Shown here piece after piece: positions 1 through 7,171 of a stretch of 33,153 bases of DNA (its first letter is position 1; the number at the start of each line of letters is the position of its first letter). A program made the translations under genes and the position numbers. The notes under the pieces are model-generated. The model ran no database searches. It saw only the letters and a list, made by a program, of their open reading frames with translations, and was not told where the DNA came from. The DNA comes from Candidatus Omnitrophota bacterium. GTDB lineage: Bacteria > Omnitrophota > Gorgyraeia > Gygaellales > Profunditerraquicolaceae. The stretch lies in contig JALOQJ010000001.1 of assembly GCA_025453445.1 (NCBI GenBank), positions 73,155 through 106,307 on the forward strand. Direction: 5' to 3'.

Positions 1-380
1 CAGTTAAAGATAATGATCGTTTAGGTCTGCCGGTATTACCTAGTTGCAATACTTTGTGCGGCGCTTTGGTGGACGCCGCAGGTAATTTTTATGAGAAATG
101 CTCTATGTGCGGAGAATGCGTTTTAGGTATTACCGCAGGAATCTGTCCGGTGACGCTCTGTGCGAAAAATTTATTGAATGGCCCATGCGGCGGGATGAAT
201 AAAGGCAAATGCGAGGTGGATTCTGAAAAGGACTGCGCCTGGGTTTTAATTTACAAAGAATTGGAAAAAAGAAAGAAGCTCGACGAGCTGAAGAAAGTTC
301 AACCGCCGAAAGATCATAAAAAAACTCTTAAACCGCGAAAGATAATAATGACAAATGACAAAATTCAAAGCACAAAATAA
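1..380 (+). CDS. MetV-like protein / methylene-THF reductase C-terminal zinc-binding domain (5'-truncated)
   Basis: The reading frame is open from position 3 to a TAA at 378-380, so only the 3' part is present. What is visible is the cysteine-rich MTHFR C-terminal domain (MTHFR_C, as in MetV of acetogens): CSMCGECVLG, then GICPVTLCAK, LLNGPCGG, GKCEV and DCAWVLIYKEL. In acetogens MetV partners MetF to reduce methylene-THF to methyl-THF in the methyl branch of the Wood-Ljungdahl pathway; that role is inferred from family knowledge. An internal TTG at 54 should not be taken as the start, because homologous sequence continues upstream. The last ~10 residues are encoded by the left arm of an inverted repeat (348-471), so the natural C-terminus has probably been replaced. 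It cannot be seen whether the full gene is MetV alone or fused to another domain. Confidence 0.8.
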   Translation, partial: VKDNDRLGLPVLPSCNTLCGALVDAAGNFYEKCSMCGECVLGITAGICPVTLCAKNLLNGPCGGMNKGKCEVDSEKDCAWVLIYKELEKRKKLDELKKVQPPKDHKKTLKPRKIIMTNDKIQSTK

Positions 381-471
381 ATCAAAAATTCAAATAACAA
401 AATTTAAAACTAATGTTTTGTTATTTGGTATTTGTGCTTTGGTATTATTTTGTCATTTGAGCTCTGTCATT
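348..471. repeat. Imperfect AT-rich inverted repeat between metV-like and iscU-like genes
   Basis: The left arm (about 348-408) consists of short blocks such as CAAATGACAAAAT, CAAAGCACAAA and CAAATAACAAAA. The right arm (about 415-471) carries their reverse complements in mirrored order (TTTTGTTATTTG, TTTGTGCTTTG, ATTTTGTCATTTG). The arms match imperfectly and would fold into a long AT-rich hairpin. The left arm codes for the end of the upstream protein including its stop codon. It resembles the unit at 3951-4073 in composition and layout, which suggests a dispersed family; this is inference. Confidence 0.75.
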
Positions 472-482
472 TAAATTTAAAG

Positions 483-935
483 ATGAGTGACTTAAACTAT
501 AGCGATAAGGTGATGGATCATTTCTTGCATCCGCGCAATGTAGGAGAAATTCTTGATGCCAGCGGAATCGGCAATGTTGGGAATCCCATCTGCGGGGATG
601 TGATGAAGATGTACATTAAAGTAGAAAATGATATTATTACCGATGCTAAATTCAAGACCTTTGGCTGCGGCGCGGCAATAGCCACCAGCTCAATGGTTAC
701 TGAAATGGTAAAAGGAAAAAGCATTACCGATGCCCTGAAGATTTCAAACCGGGCAGTGGCAGAGGCCTTAGGCGGCTTGCCGCAGGTAAAAATGCATTGT
801 TCGGTTTTAGGGGAGCAGGCCTTACGCCTGGCTTTGGCAGATTATTACAGAAAAACCGGCCGCGATCCCAGCGCCTTTGAGCCGAAAAATACGGATAATC
901 ATGAGCATAAGATTGACAAAGCAGATAATTCGTAG
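483..935 (+). CDS. IscU/NifU-type iron-sulfur cluster scaffold
   Basis: 150-residue protein matching the NifU N-terminal/IscU family, on which [Fe-S] clusters are assembled in the cytoplasm before transfer to apoproteins. The three cluster-binding cysteines are present: C37 in NPICGD (with D39), C62 in FGCGAA and C106 in KMHCS, plus the conserved N-terminal pattern around YSDKVMDHFLHPRNVG. The start is ATG 483; an in-frame upstream start at 432 lies inside the inverted repeat and would add residues absent from the family. About 28 extra hydrophilic, His/Asp-rich residues follow the domain. No cysteine desulfurase is visible next to it; one may lie upstream of the window. The gene's 3' end overlaps the next CDS by 35 bp. 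Confidence 0.9.
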   Translation: MSDLNYSDKVMDHFLHPRNVGEILDASGIGNVGNPICGDVMKMYIKVENDIITDAKFKTFGCGAAIATSSMVTEMVKGKSITDALKISNRAVAEALGGLPQVKMHCSVLGEQALRLALADYYRKTGRDPSAFEPKNTDNHEHKIDKADNS

Positions 936-1452
936 TAAAATTCTCTTGAAGCTTAAAATACACAAGGAGGAAGACCGAGAGAGGAAAAATCAGGCCATAG
1001 AGAATAAGCTTTACAAAAATTCAGTTTTTAAAAAGGCGAAAACAGTGATGTTTTATCTCTCCTTTGGTGGTGAGGTTAAGACGCAAAAAATGATTAAAGC
1101 AGCGCAAAAATTAGGTAAGATCGTGTCAGTGCCAACCTGTCAAAAAAATAGAATGATTTTCCCCTGTATACTCACGCAGAAGGCCGTTTTCAAAATTGGT
1201 TCTTACGGCGTATGCGAGCCAGCAGCAAAAAATCGGTTAAAAATCAAAGACCTGGATTTAGTAGTTGTTCCGGGTTTGGCTTTTGATAAAAAAGGCAACC
1301 GGCTTGGCCGCGGCAGGGGTTGTTACGACCATTTTTTAAAAAAGCTTTCCGATAAGGTCGCTACAATTGGCTTGGCATATGATTTTCAGGTCTTACCCGC
1401 AATTCCTACCACCAAAACCGACGTCAGCGTCGACAGGGTCATTTTCGCCTAA
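901..1452 (+). CDS. 5-formyltetrahydrofolate cyclo-ligase
   Basis: 183 residues, the usual length for 5-FTHF cyclo-ligase (MTHFS), which uses ATP to turn 5-formyl-THF into 5,10-methenyl-THF. The family signature near the C-terminal third, usually RLGxGxGYYDRxL, appears as RLGRGRGCYDHFL (residues ~134-146), and VVVPGLAFDKKGNRLG just before it is typical. The N-terminus (TKQIIRSKILLKLKI) matches the family's usual first helix, supporting ATG 901 although it overlaps the IscU gene by 35 bp and lacks a clear Shine-Dalgarno. Tyr-Tyr-Asp-Arg has become Cys-Tyr-Asp-His, a mild deviation. Its presence near a MetV-like gene fits one-carbon metabolism on folates. Confidence 0.88.
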   Translation: MSIRLTKQIIRSKILLKLKIHKEEDRERKNQAIENKLYKNSVFKKAKTVMFYLSFGGEVKTQKMIKAAQKLGKIVSVPTCQKNRMIFPCILTQKAVFKIGSYGVCEPAAKNRLKIKDLDLVVVPGLAFDKKGNRLGRGRGCYDHFLKKLSDKVATIGLAYDFQVLPAIPTTKTDVSVDRVIFA

Positions 1453-1507
1453 GAGTTTTTTCTAAAAATCAGCCCCAAGAAACACGAGAAGGAGGTTCAT
1501 AGATCAA

Positions 1508-3064
1508 ATGCCTAACTTGATTATTATAGTTTTGGGTACTGCGGCGTTTTCTTTGGCCGCGGGATATTTATTCAGGCGCTATGTCGCAGAAAAAAAATTA
1601 CAGGATGCCGAAACTCAGGCGAAAAATATTTTAGAGCAGGCTAAGAAAGAAACACAGGATCGCCGCCGCGAAGTTGAACTGGAATCCAAAGATCTTTTAT
1701 ACCGTATGCGCCAGGATTTCGAGCGCCAGACCCAGGAAAGACGGCAGGAAATTGCCAACCTGGAAAAAAGATTGACTCAGAAAGAAGAAAATATTGATCG
1801 CAGGCTTGATCTTCTGGAAGGAAAAGAAAAGGATATTAACCAGAGGCACGAAAACATAAAGAAACAGGAAGAAGCTATCAAAGCCAAGGATGCCCAGCTG
1901 CTTGCTTTGCTTGCTGAAGAAAAAGAAAGGCTGCAGAAAATTTCTTCTTTATCCGCGGAAGAAGCAAAACAGATTTTACTTAACCGGCTGAATGAGGAAT
2001 TAAACAATGAAAAAGCAGTGGTGATTAAAAAGCAGGAAGAAGAGCTGCGTGGGACCTCAGATAAAAAAGCGCGGGAAATTATCAGCCTTGCCATTCAGCG
2101 CTGCGCCGCAGACCATGCAGTTGAGTCAACAGTAAGCGTAGTAACGCTGCCCAATGATGAGATGAAGGGCCGGGTTATTGGCAGGGAAGGCCGCAATATC
2201 CGTGCCTTTGAAATGGCTACGGGTGTGGATGTCATTATTGATGATACGCCGGAAGCAGTGACCTTATCATGTTTTGATACTGTGCGCAGGGAAATCGCGC
2301 GCGCAGCTTTGGAAAAATTAATTTCTGACGGCAGGATACATCCCGGCCGCATAGACGAAGTGGTGGAGAAAGCCAAGAAAGAAGTAGAAGAAAAAATTCG
2401 CGAAGAAGGTGAACGCGCGGCATTTGATTCAGGCATAAATGGGTTGCATCCGGAGATAATTAAGCTTCTAGGAAGATTAAGGTATCGCACCAGTTTTGGC
2501 CAGAATGCTTTGCAGCATTCCAAAGAAGTATCTTTTCTGCTCGGGGTTATGGCTTCGGAAATCGGGCTGGATTTTAAACTTGCCCGCAGAATCGGGCTCT
2601 TGCACGATATTGGTAAAGCTATCGATCATCAGGTTGAAGGCACCCACGCTAAAATCGGCGCGGAGCTGCTGAAAAAATATAATGAGTCAGCAGAAGTCCA
2701 GGATGCGGTTGAGGCGCATCATGAAGAAGCTGAAGCTAAAAGTTTTTATGCGGTTTTGGCAGTGGCAGCAGATGCGATTAGCGCGGCACGCCCGGGCGCA
2801 CGCCGGGAAACACTGGAAACTTATATTAAGAGGCTGGAGAAACTGGAATCTATTGCCAATCAATTTAAGGGCGTAGAAAAGACTTATGCTATTCAGGCAG
2901 GCAGGGAAATCCGGGTGATTGTTCAGCCGGAAAAAATCAGCGATGCCGAAGCAATTAACCTGGCGCGGGAAATCCGTAAGAAAATCGAAGAGGGTATGGA
3001 GTATCCCGGTCAGATTAAAGTGACGGTAATTAGAGAAACTAGAGCAATTGAATATGCAAAGTGA
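1508..3064 (+). CDS. rny: Ribonuclease Y
   Basis: 518 residues with the full RNase Y layout: an N-terminal membrane anchor (residues ~3-20), a long coiled coil (~30-190), a KH domain containing [12 protein letters not shown] (221-232), and an HD domain with LLHDIGK (H366, D367) for metal-dependent endoribonuclease activity. RNase Y starts mRNA decay at the inner face of the membrane. A strong AAGGAGG lies at 1489-1495, 12 bp before ATG 1508, a slightly long spacing, but no alternative start is better. The ymdB-type gene downstream is the same neighbour as in Bacillus subtilis (rny-ymdB), which supports both calls. Confidence 0.97.
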   Translation: MPNLIIIVLGTAAFSLAAGYLFRRYVAEKKLQDAETQAKNILEQAKKETQDRRREVELESKDLLYRMRQDFERQTQERRQEIANLEKRLTQKEENIDRRLDLLEGKEKDINQRHENIKKQEEAIKAKDAQLLALLAEEKERLQKISSLSAEEAKQILLNRLNEELNNEKAVVIKKQEEELRGTSDKKAREIISLAIQRCAADHAVESTVSVVTLPNDEMKGRVIGREGRNIRAFEMATGVDVIIDDTPEAVTLSCFDTVRREIARAALEKLISDGRIHPGRIDEVVEKAKKEVEEKIREEGERAAFDSGINGLHPEIIKLLGRLRYRTSFGQNALQHSKEVSFLLGVMASEIGLDFKLARRIGLLHDIGKAIDHQVEGTHAKIGAELLKKYNESAEVQDAVEAHHEEAEAKSFYAVLAVAADAISAARPGARRETLETYIKRLEKLESIANQFKGVEKTYAIQAGREIRVIVQPEKISDAEAINLAREIRKKIEEGMEYPGQIKVTVIRETRAIEYAK

Positions 3065-3140
3065 AATGAGGGCATAAGTTGCGCGACCAAAGGAAGCGCA
3101 ACTTATATGGCCGAATTTCATCCCGAACGAAGTGAGGGAT
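3061..3140. repeat. Hairpin plus REP-like palindrome between rny and ymdB
   Basis: A perfect 11-bp stem (ATAAGTTGCGC at 3074-3084 with GCGCAACTTAT at 3096-3106) encloses an 11-nt loop. The pairing extends imperfectly outward (TGAAAT at 3062-3067 with ATTTCA at 3115-3120). Directly after it lies ATCCC at 3120-3124 paired with GGGAT at 3136-3140 around GAACGAAGTGA. There is no T-tract, so a rho-independent terminator is unlikely. An RNA processing or stability hairpin, or a REP-like repeat, fits better. Confidence 0.7.
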
Positions 3141-3158
3141 CTCAAAAGAGGATATTTA

Positions 3159-3941
3159 ATGAATATATTATTTATCGGTGATATCGTCGGTTCACCCGGC
3201 AGGGAAGCAATAAATAAGCTTTTGCCGGGGCTAAAAAAAGAATACAAACTTGATTTTGTGATTGCTAATGCTGAGAATGCTGCTGCTGGTTCCGGGATTA
3301 CTTCCCGCGTAGCTGATGAATTGTTTGATTCCGGCATTGACGTGCTTACTTCCGGAGACCATATCTGGAAAAAACGCGAGATCTTTGAGTTTATTAATCA
3401 GGACGAAAGAATCTTACGGCCGTTGAATTTTCCCGCAGGTGCCCCTGGCAGGGGAGCCAAGGTATTTAAAACGCAAAGCGGAAGCAAACTTGCGGTAATG
3501 AATCTTCAGGGCAGGGTATTTATGGAGGCGCTGGAATGCCCTTTTAAAACAGCGGCTGCAGAAGTTGAAAAGCTGGCGCAGGAAACAAAAATTATCATCA
3601 TAGACATGCATGCCGAAGCAACTTCGGAAAAAGTAGCGCTTGGTTGGTATTTAGACGGTAAGGTTAGCGCGATTTTCGGCACACATACTCACATTCAGAC
3701 TGCGGATGAAAAAATCCTCCCTGCAGGGACAGCCTTTATTGCTGATGTGGGAATGACCGGCCCATATGATTCAGTAATTGGCAGGAGGGTAGAGGATGTT
3801 CTGGAGAGGTTTATTACTTGTGTGCCGGTAAAGTTCGAAGTAGCTGATAGTAATATCCAGTTACACGGCGCAGTTGTTGATATTGACGAAAAAACAGGCA
3901 AAGCAAATTCGATTGTAAGAATACAAAAAAAGCTTACTTAA
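3159..3941 (+). CDS. ymdB: YmdB-family metallophosphoesterase (cyclic nucleotide phosphodiesterase-like)
   Basis: 260 residues. The metal-binding motifs of the TIGR00282/YmdB family are visible: GDIVG (D8), NAENAA (E39, N40), SGDHIW (residues ~65-70), a DMHAEATSEK segment, and GTHTHIQT. Members studied in Bacillus hydrolyse 2',3'-cyclic nucleotides and influence RNase Y-linked functions; the substrate here is inferred. In the family the third motif is usually GNH; here it is GDH, a conservative change since Asp can also bind metal. The start is ATG 3159 with an AGAGG upstream; an in-frame start at 3132 lies in the REP-like repeat. The stop overlaps the next ATG by one base (TAATG). Confidence 0.92.
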   Translation: MNILFIGDIVGSPGREAINKLLPGLKKEYKLDFVIANAENAAAGSGITSRVADELFDSGIDVLTSGDHIWKKREIFEFINQDERILRPLNFPAGAPGRGAKVFKTQSGSKLAVMNLQGRVFMEALECPFKTAAAEVEKLAQETKIIIIDMHAEATSEKVALGWYLDGKVSAIFGTHTHIQTADEKILPAGTAFIADVGMTGPYDSVIGRRVEDVLERFITCVPVKFEVADSNIQLHGAVVDIDEKTGKANSIVRIQKKLT

Positions 3942-5725
3942 TGGCTAAACCACAAATTACAATACACAAATCACAAACAATGTCCAAATTCCAAATTCCA
4001 AATTCCAAAATTTGTAATTTTGGAATTGTGATTTGTTTATTGTTTGTAATTTGTAATTTGTTATTTGTGATTTCACCTCTGTTTGCCCAAAATTCGGATG
4101 ACCTGGAGATTACCTTAGATGCAAAATCCAATACAATTGCCCTGCCGGGAATTTTTAAGCCTAATATGGATTTAAGCGGCCGGGGTGTTTGTGCGCAGTC
4201 AAGCTGGCCGCAGACGCTGGCTGCTCCCGAAGTATTGGATATCTGGCAGAAAGATATCGGTTTTAATGGAATTTTCCGCATACAATACAATCTGTGGGAT
4301 ATTTATGAATTAGCCAAATATAAAGAAGAGCAGGATAAATTGCTGGCTAATTACGAAGAGGTAATTAAAAAAATTTCTGACGCCGGAGGTATAGTGATCC
4401 TGGATATTTTCGGTACTCCTGCCGGACTGGGAAAAGTTTTGGATAAAAAAAGCCCCTTTTATGATTACCGCTCATTTAAGGAGCTTATAAAATCCCATAT
4501 GAAGAATTTAAGCTGCGACAAAAGATATAACGTTTGGTATGAAGTCTGGACTGCGCCTGATTTGGATGATTTCTTTCTCGGCCGTAAACAAGAGTATTTT
4601 AATCTCTATAAAGCGGTAGCAGAAAGCGCCAGAGAGCTGGAAGCAGAAACCCGTGTTCATATTCCAGTAGGAGGGCCCGGTGTCAGCTGGTGGTTTCAGA
4701 ATTCAGACGGGAATACCATTGTTACTCCTGAGAAAAGCCTAATCTATGAATTTATCAAGTTTTGCTATAGTTACCGCTTGCCAATAGATTTTCTTACCTG
4801 GCATGCTTATTCTACTGATAGCAAGGCGGAAAAAGAGCTTACCCGTTACAATAAGACTGCGGTGCCGATGATCCGGGATTGGCTGAATTATTTTCGTTTC
4901 GACAGGAATACCCCTTTGATTATTGATGAATGGAATTATGATTCCGGTGCCAATATATTGGCGGCCCGGGGAGAACAGGCATTCATTAACTCCAGTTTTA
5001 TTGTCAGCCGGATGAAAAATATGTATGACGCAGGCCTTGATCATCAGGTGTATTTTTCGCTGGAAGATTTTTATAATAAGAAAGAAAGCATTATCAGGAA
5101 TACCGGCATTTTTTGGTTTGATTCGGAGAGCCAGAAATATAAAGGCGGGGCGAAATCCAGCTACAATGTTTTCCGCATGCTCGCTTCGTTAGGCAATAAA
5201 ATGTTCTTCACTTTTAAAGTCGACGATGAATTTGTCGGGGTAATCCCCACAAAAACTTCGGATGGCATTGCGTTGATTATTTACAACTATATTGATCCTG
5301 CGCTTGCTTTTAATTATGTTTCCCGCAATATCGCCCGCTTTAATGAGAAAGAGAAAAGGTTTATCTTGAGCCTGGTGAAGCGGGATACTTTTGAAAAAAT
5401 TATGCGCCGTGAGCTGGGAATCTCCACTTTGCGTTGCAGCAAAAAAGTGAAAGCATTGCTGCAGAAGGCCCAGGAAATATACGCCAGGGAGGAAAAATTC
5501 AAAACAACCCCGCGTAATATTAAAATTAACCTGAAAAATTTAAAGGATGATTATTTATACCAGCGTTATGCGGTAGATGAGGCCTGTAGCCTGAATTGCG
5601 CTTTTTCCCCCGCAGAAGAAAAAGGCGTGGTTGTTGCAGAAGCATACCAGGAATCCCTCGTGCTAAAGCCTTATTCAGTGAATATGATTATATTGAAGAA
5701 GAAAGTAGCGCAGGAGGCGAATTAG
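3941..5725 (+). CDS. Secreted GH39/PslG-like glycoside hydrolase-fold protein, probably lacking the acid/base residue
   Basis: 594 residues: signal sequence, then a region with the layout of a clan-A (beta/alpha)8 glycosidase resembling GH39. FRIQYNLWD, ILDIFGTPAG, WYEVWTAPDLDDFF, FLTWHAYSTD and PLIIDEWNYD line up with the usual family blocks. The nucleophile Glu (in DEWNYD) is present. The acid/base Glu of the usual W-N-E-P motif is replaced: VWTAPD has Thr-Ala where Asn-Glu is expected. It may be a binding protein or use other chemistry. A C-terminal part (~440-594) probably forms an accessory domain. ATG 3941 overlaps the ymdB stop (TAATG), but ATG 3980 is an in-frame alternative giving a cleaner signal peptide. 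Most of the signal peptide is encoded by an inverted repeat (3951-4073), ending ...SPLFAQ. Confidence 0.7.
   Translation: MAKPQITIHKSQTMSKFQIPNSKICNFGIVICLLFVICNLLFVISPLFAQNSDDLEITLDAKSNTIALPGIFKPNMDLSGRGVCAQSSWPQTLAAPEVLDIWQKDIGFNGIFRIQYNLWDIYELAKYKEEQDKLLANYEEVIKKISDAGGIVILDIFGTPAGLGKVLDKKSPFYDYRSFKELIKSHMKNLSCDKRYNVWYEVWTAPDLDDFFLGRKQEYFNLYKAVAESARELEAETRVHIPVGGPGVSWWFQNSDGNTIVTPEKSLIYEFIKFCYSYRLPIDFLTWHAYSTDSKAEKELTRYNKTAVPMIRDWLNYFRFDRNTPLIIDEWNYDSGANILAARGEQAFINSSFIVSRMKNMYDAGLDHQVYFSLEDFYNKKESIIRNTGIFWFDSESQKYKGGAKSSYNVFRMLASLGNKMFFTFKVDDEFVGVIPTKTSDGIALIIYNYIDPALAFNYVSRNIARFNEKEKRFILSLVKRDTFEKIMRRELGISTLRCSKKVKALLQKAQEIYAREEKFKTTPRNIKINLKNLKDDYLYQRYAVDEACSLNCAFSPAEEKGVVVAEAYQESLVLKPYSVNMIILKKKVAQEAN
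3951..4073. repeat. Inverted repeat supplying the signal peptide of the GH39-like gene
   Basis: The left arm (3951-4011) includes three tandem CCAAATT heptamers at 3984-4004. The core is a perfect 11-bp stem (4001-4011 with 4017-4027) around a 5-nt loop, TTGTA. The right arm continues with T/G-rich blocks such as ATTTGTTTATTG and TTTGTAATTTG to 4073, matching left-arm blocks in inverse order. Translated in the gene's frame the right arm is hydrophobic (CNFGIVICLLFVICNLLFVI), so the repeat has become a secretion signal. Confidence 0.85.
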
Positions 5726-6951
5726 TGCCGGATAAAAACCAGCGCATATTTACTGTAAGCGAAATTACCCAGGATATTAAAATAATACTGGAAAATACTT
5801 TCAGCACTCTCTGGGTAGAAGGGGAAATTTCTAATTTCCGCGCCGCCACTTCGGGGCATTTTTATTTTACCCTTAAGGACAAAGACGCTGTTCTAGGTTC
5901 GGCGATGTTTTCCCGCGCCAACCGTGAAATTAAATTTAAAATTGAAGATGGGTTGAAGGTAATCTGTTTCGGTAAAATCGATGTTTATCCGCCGCGCGGG
6001 CAGTACCAGTTGATTGTAGAAAAAATTGAACCTAAAGGCATTGGGGCACAACAACTGGCTTTTGAACAGCTGAAAAATAAATTAGCCAAAGAAGGCTTGT
6101 TTGACCCGGGGCATAAAAAAACGTTGCCTCTGATGCCGTTTCGCGCCGGGATTGTTACTTCAAGCGCAGGCGCAGCAGTGCGGGATATCCTGCAGATATT
6201 GCAGAAAGGTGCAACTTGTGTGGACGTGGTAATCCGTTCGGTGCGCGTGCAGGGTGAAGGCGCAGCCAAAGAAATTGCCAGTGCTGTCGAGGATTTTAAT
6301 AGATTCGGAGAAGTTGATGCAATCATTATTTGCCGCGGCGGGGGGAGTGTTGAGGATCTTTGGTCTTTCAATGAGGAAGTGGTGGCGCGCGCGATTTATA
6401 ATTCAGCCATCCCTACGATTTCTGCGGTAGGGCACCAGATAAATACGACGTTGTCTGACTTAGTGGCGGATGTATTCGTCGAGACTCCGTCTGCGGCGGC
6501 AAAGATTATTGTGGATAAAAAACACGCCCTCTTATCGGACTTAGACGGCTATAAATATGAATTAGTCGCTGCGCTCTCTGCACTGATCAGCGATTTAAAA
6601 AATACTCTTGTGGCTTTGAAGCACATGCTCAAGAGCCCCTTAGACAGGCTTCTGGAAAAACAACAGCATCTCGATGAATTAAGCGTTGCTTTAAATAATC
6701 ATATGAGGCATTGCCTAAGCATTGTCAAAGAAAGGGCATTTTCTTTAATAAAGAGGCTTGATGCGCTTAGCCCGCTGGCAGTTTTATCGCGTGGTTACAG
6801 TTTAAGTATGCTGGCAGGCGAGGGTACGGTAATTAAAGATGCATCTGGGCTTAAGGCAGGCGATGCAGTGAAGACAATATTGGATAAAGGCGCTTTTATC
6901 AGTACAGTGCAGGAGGTATTAAAAGATGAGCAAAGAAAAACCATCGTTTGA
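5725..6951 (+). CDS. xseA: Exodeoxyribonuclease VII large subunit
   Basis: 408 residues. It has the N-terminal OB-fold (FTVSEITQDIK, LWVEGEISNF, GHFYFTLKD), the catalytic region (RAGIVTSSAGAAVRDIL, IIICRGGGSVEDLW, AVGHQINTTLSD, ETPSAAA) and a C-terminal coiled coil ending with LSRGYSLSM, all typical of XseA. With XseB it degrades single-stranded DNA to oligonucleotides. I choose GTG 5725, which shares one base with the stop of the previous gene (TAGTG) and has AGGAGG at 5712-5717, 7 bp away. The same frame stays open upstream to 5596, but that part only overlaps the GH39-like gene and has no family similarity. Its end overlaps xseB by 26 bp. Confidence 0.96.
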   Translation: MPDKNQRIFTVSEITQDIKIILENTFSTLWVEGEISNFRAATSGHFYFTLKDKDAVLGSAMFSRANREIKFKIEDGLKVICFGKIDVYPPRGQYQLIVEKIEPKGIGAQQLAFEQLKNKLAKEGLFDPGHKKTLPLMPFRAGIVTSSAGAAVRDILQILQKGATCVDVVIRSVRVQGEGAAKEIASAVEDFNRFGEVDAIIICRGGGSVEDLWSFNEEVVARAIYNSAIPTISAVGHQINTTLSDLVADVFVETPSAAAKIIVDKKHALLSDLDGYKYELVAALSALISDLKNTLVALKHMLKSPLDRLLEKQQHLDELSVALNNHMRHCLSIVKERAFSLIKRLDALSPLAVLSRGYSLSMLAGEGTVIKDASGLKAGDAVKTILDKGAFISTVQEVLKDEQRKTIV

Positions 6952-7165
6952 AGAAGACCTGAAGCGTTTACAAAAAATTGTCGAGGAATTATCCAGCGGA
7001 AAGCTCAGCCTTGGGGATTCATTGAAAAAATACGAAGAGGGAATTAAGCTTGCTCAAAGCTGTTCGCAGGTTTTAAATGATTCACAGCGCAAAGTCGAGT
7101 TATTGATGAAGAAAGATTCCAAATTTTCTCTGGAAAAATTTGTTGATGAAGAAAACCCCAGTTAA
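6926..7165 (+). CDS. xseB: Exodeoxyribonuclease VII small subunit
   Basis: 79 residues, the normal size of XseB. The signature FEEDLKRLQKIVEELSSGKLSLGDSL...YEEGIKLAQSC is clear. Several copies of this helical subunit coat the long coiled coil of XseA. It starts inside the 3' end of xseA (26-bp overlap), which implies translational coupling of the two subunits. AGGAGG at 6911-6916 lies upstream of ATG 6926. Confidence 0.95.
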   Translation: MSKEKPSFEEDLKRLQKIVEELSSGKLSLGDSLKKYEEGIKLAQSCSQVLNDSQRKVELLMKKDSKFSLEKFVDEENPS

Positions 7166-7171
7166 GCAGAT

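Noticed and set aside
2687-3337. Minus-strand ORF of 216 codons spanning the rny end, the hairpin and the ymdB start
   Set aside because: It is antisense to two certain genes, its translation shows no family pattern, and its codon pattern is that of a shadow frame.
5596-5724. Upstream in-frame extension of xseA
   Set aside because: It overlaps the GH39-like gene, has no similarity to the XseA N-terminus, and a better start (GTG 5725) has an AGGAGG at the right distance.
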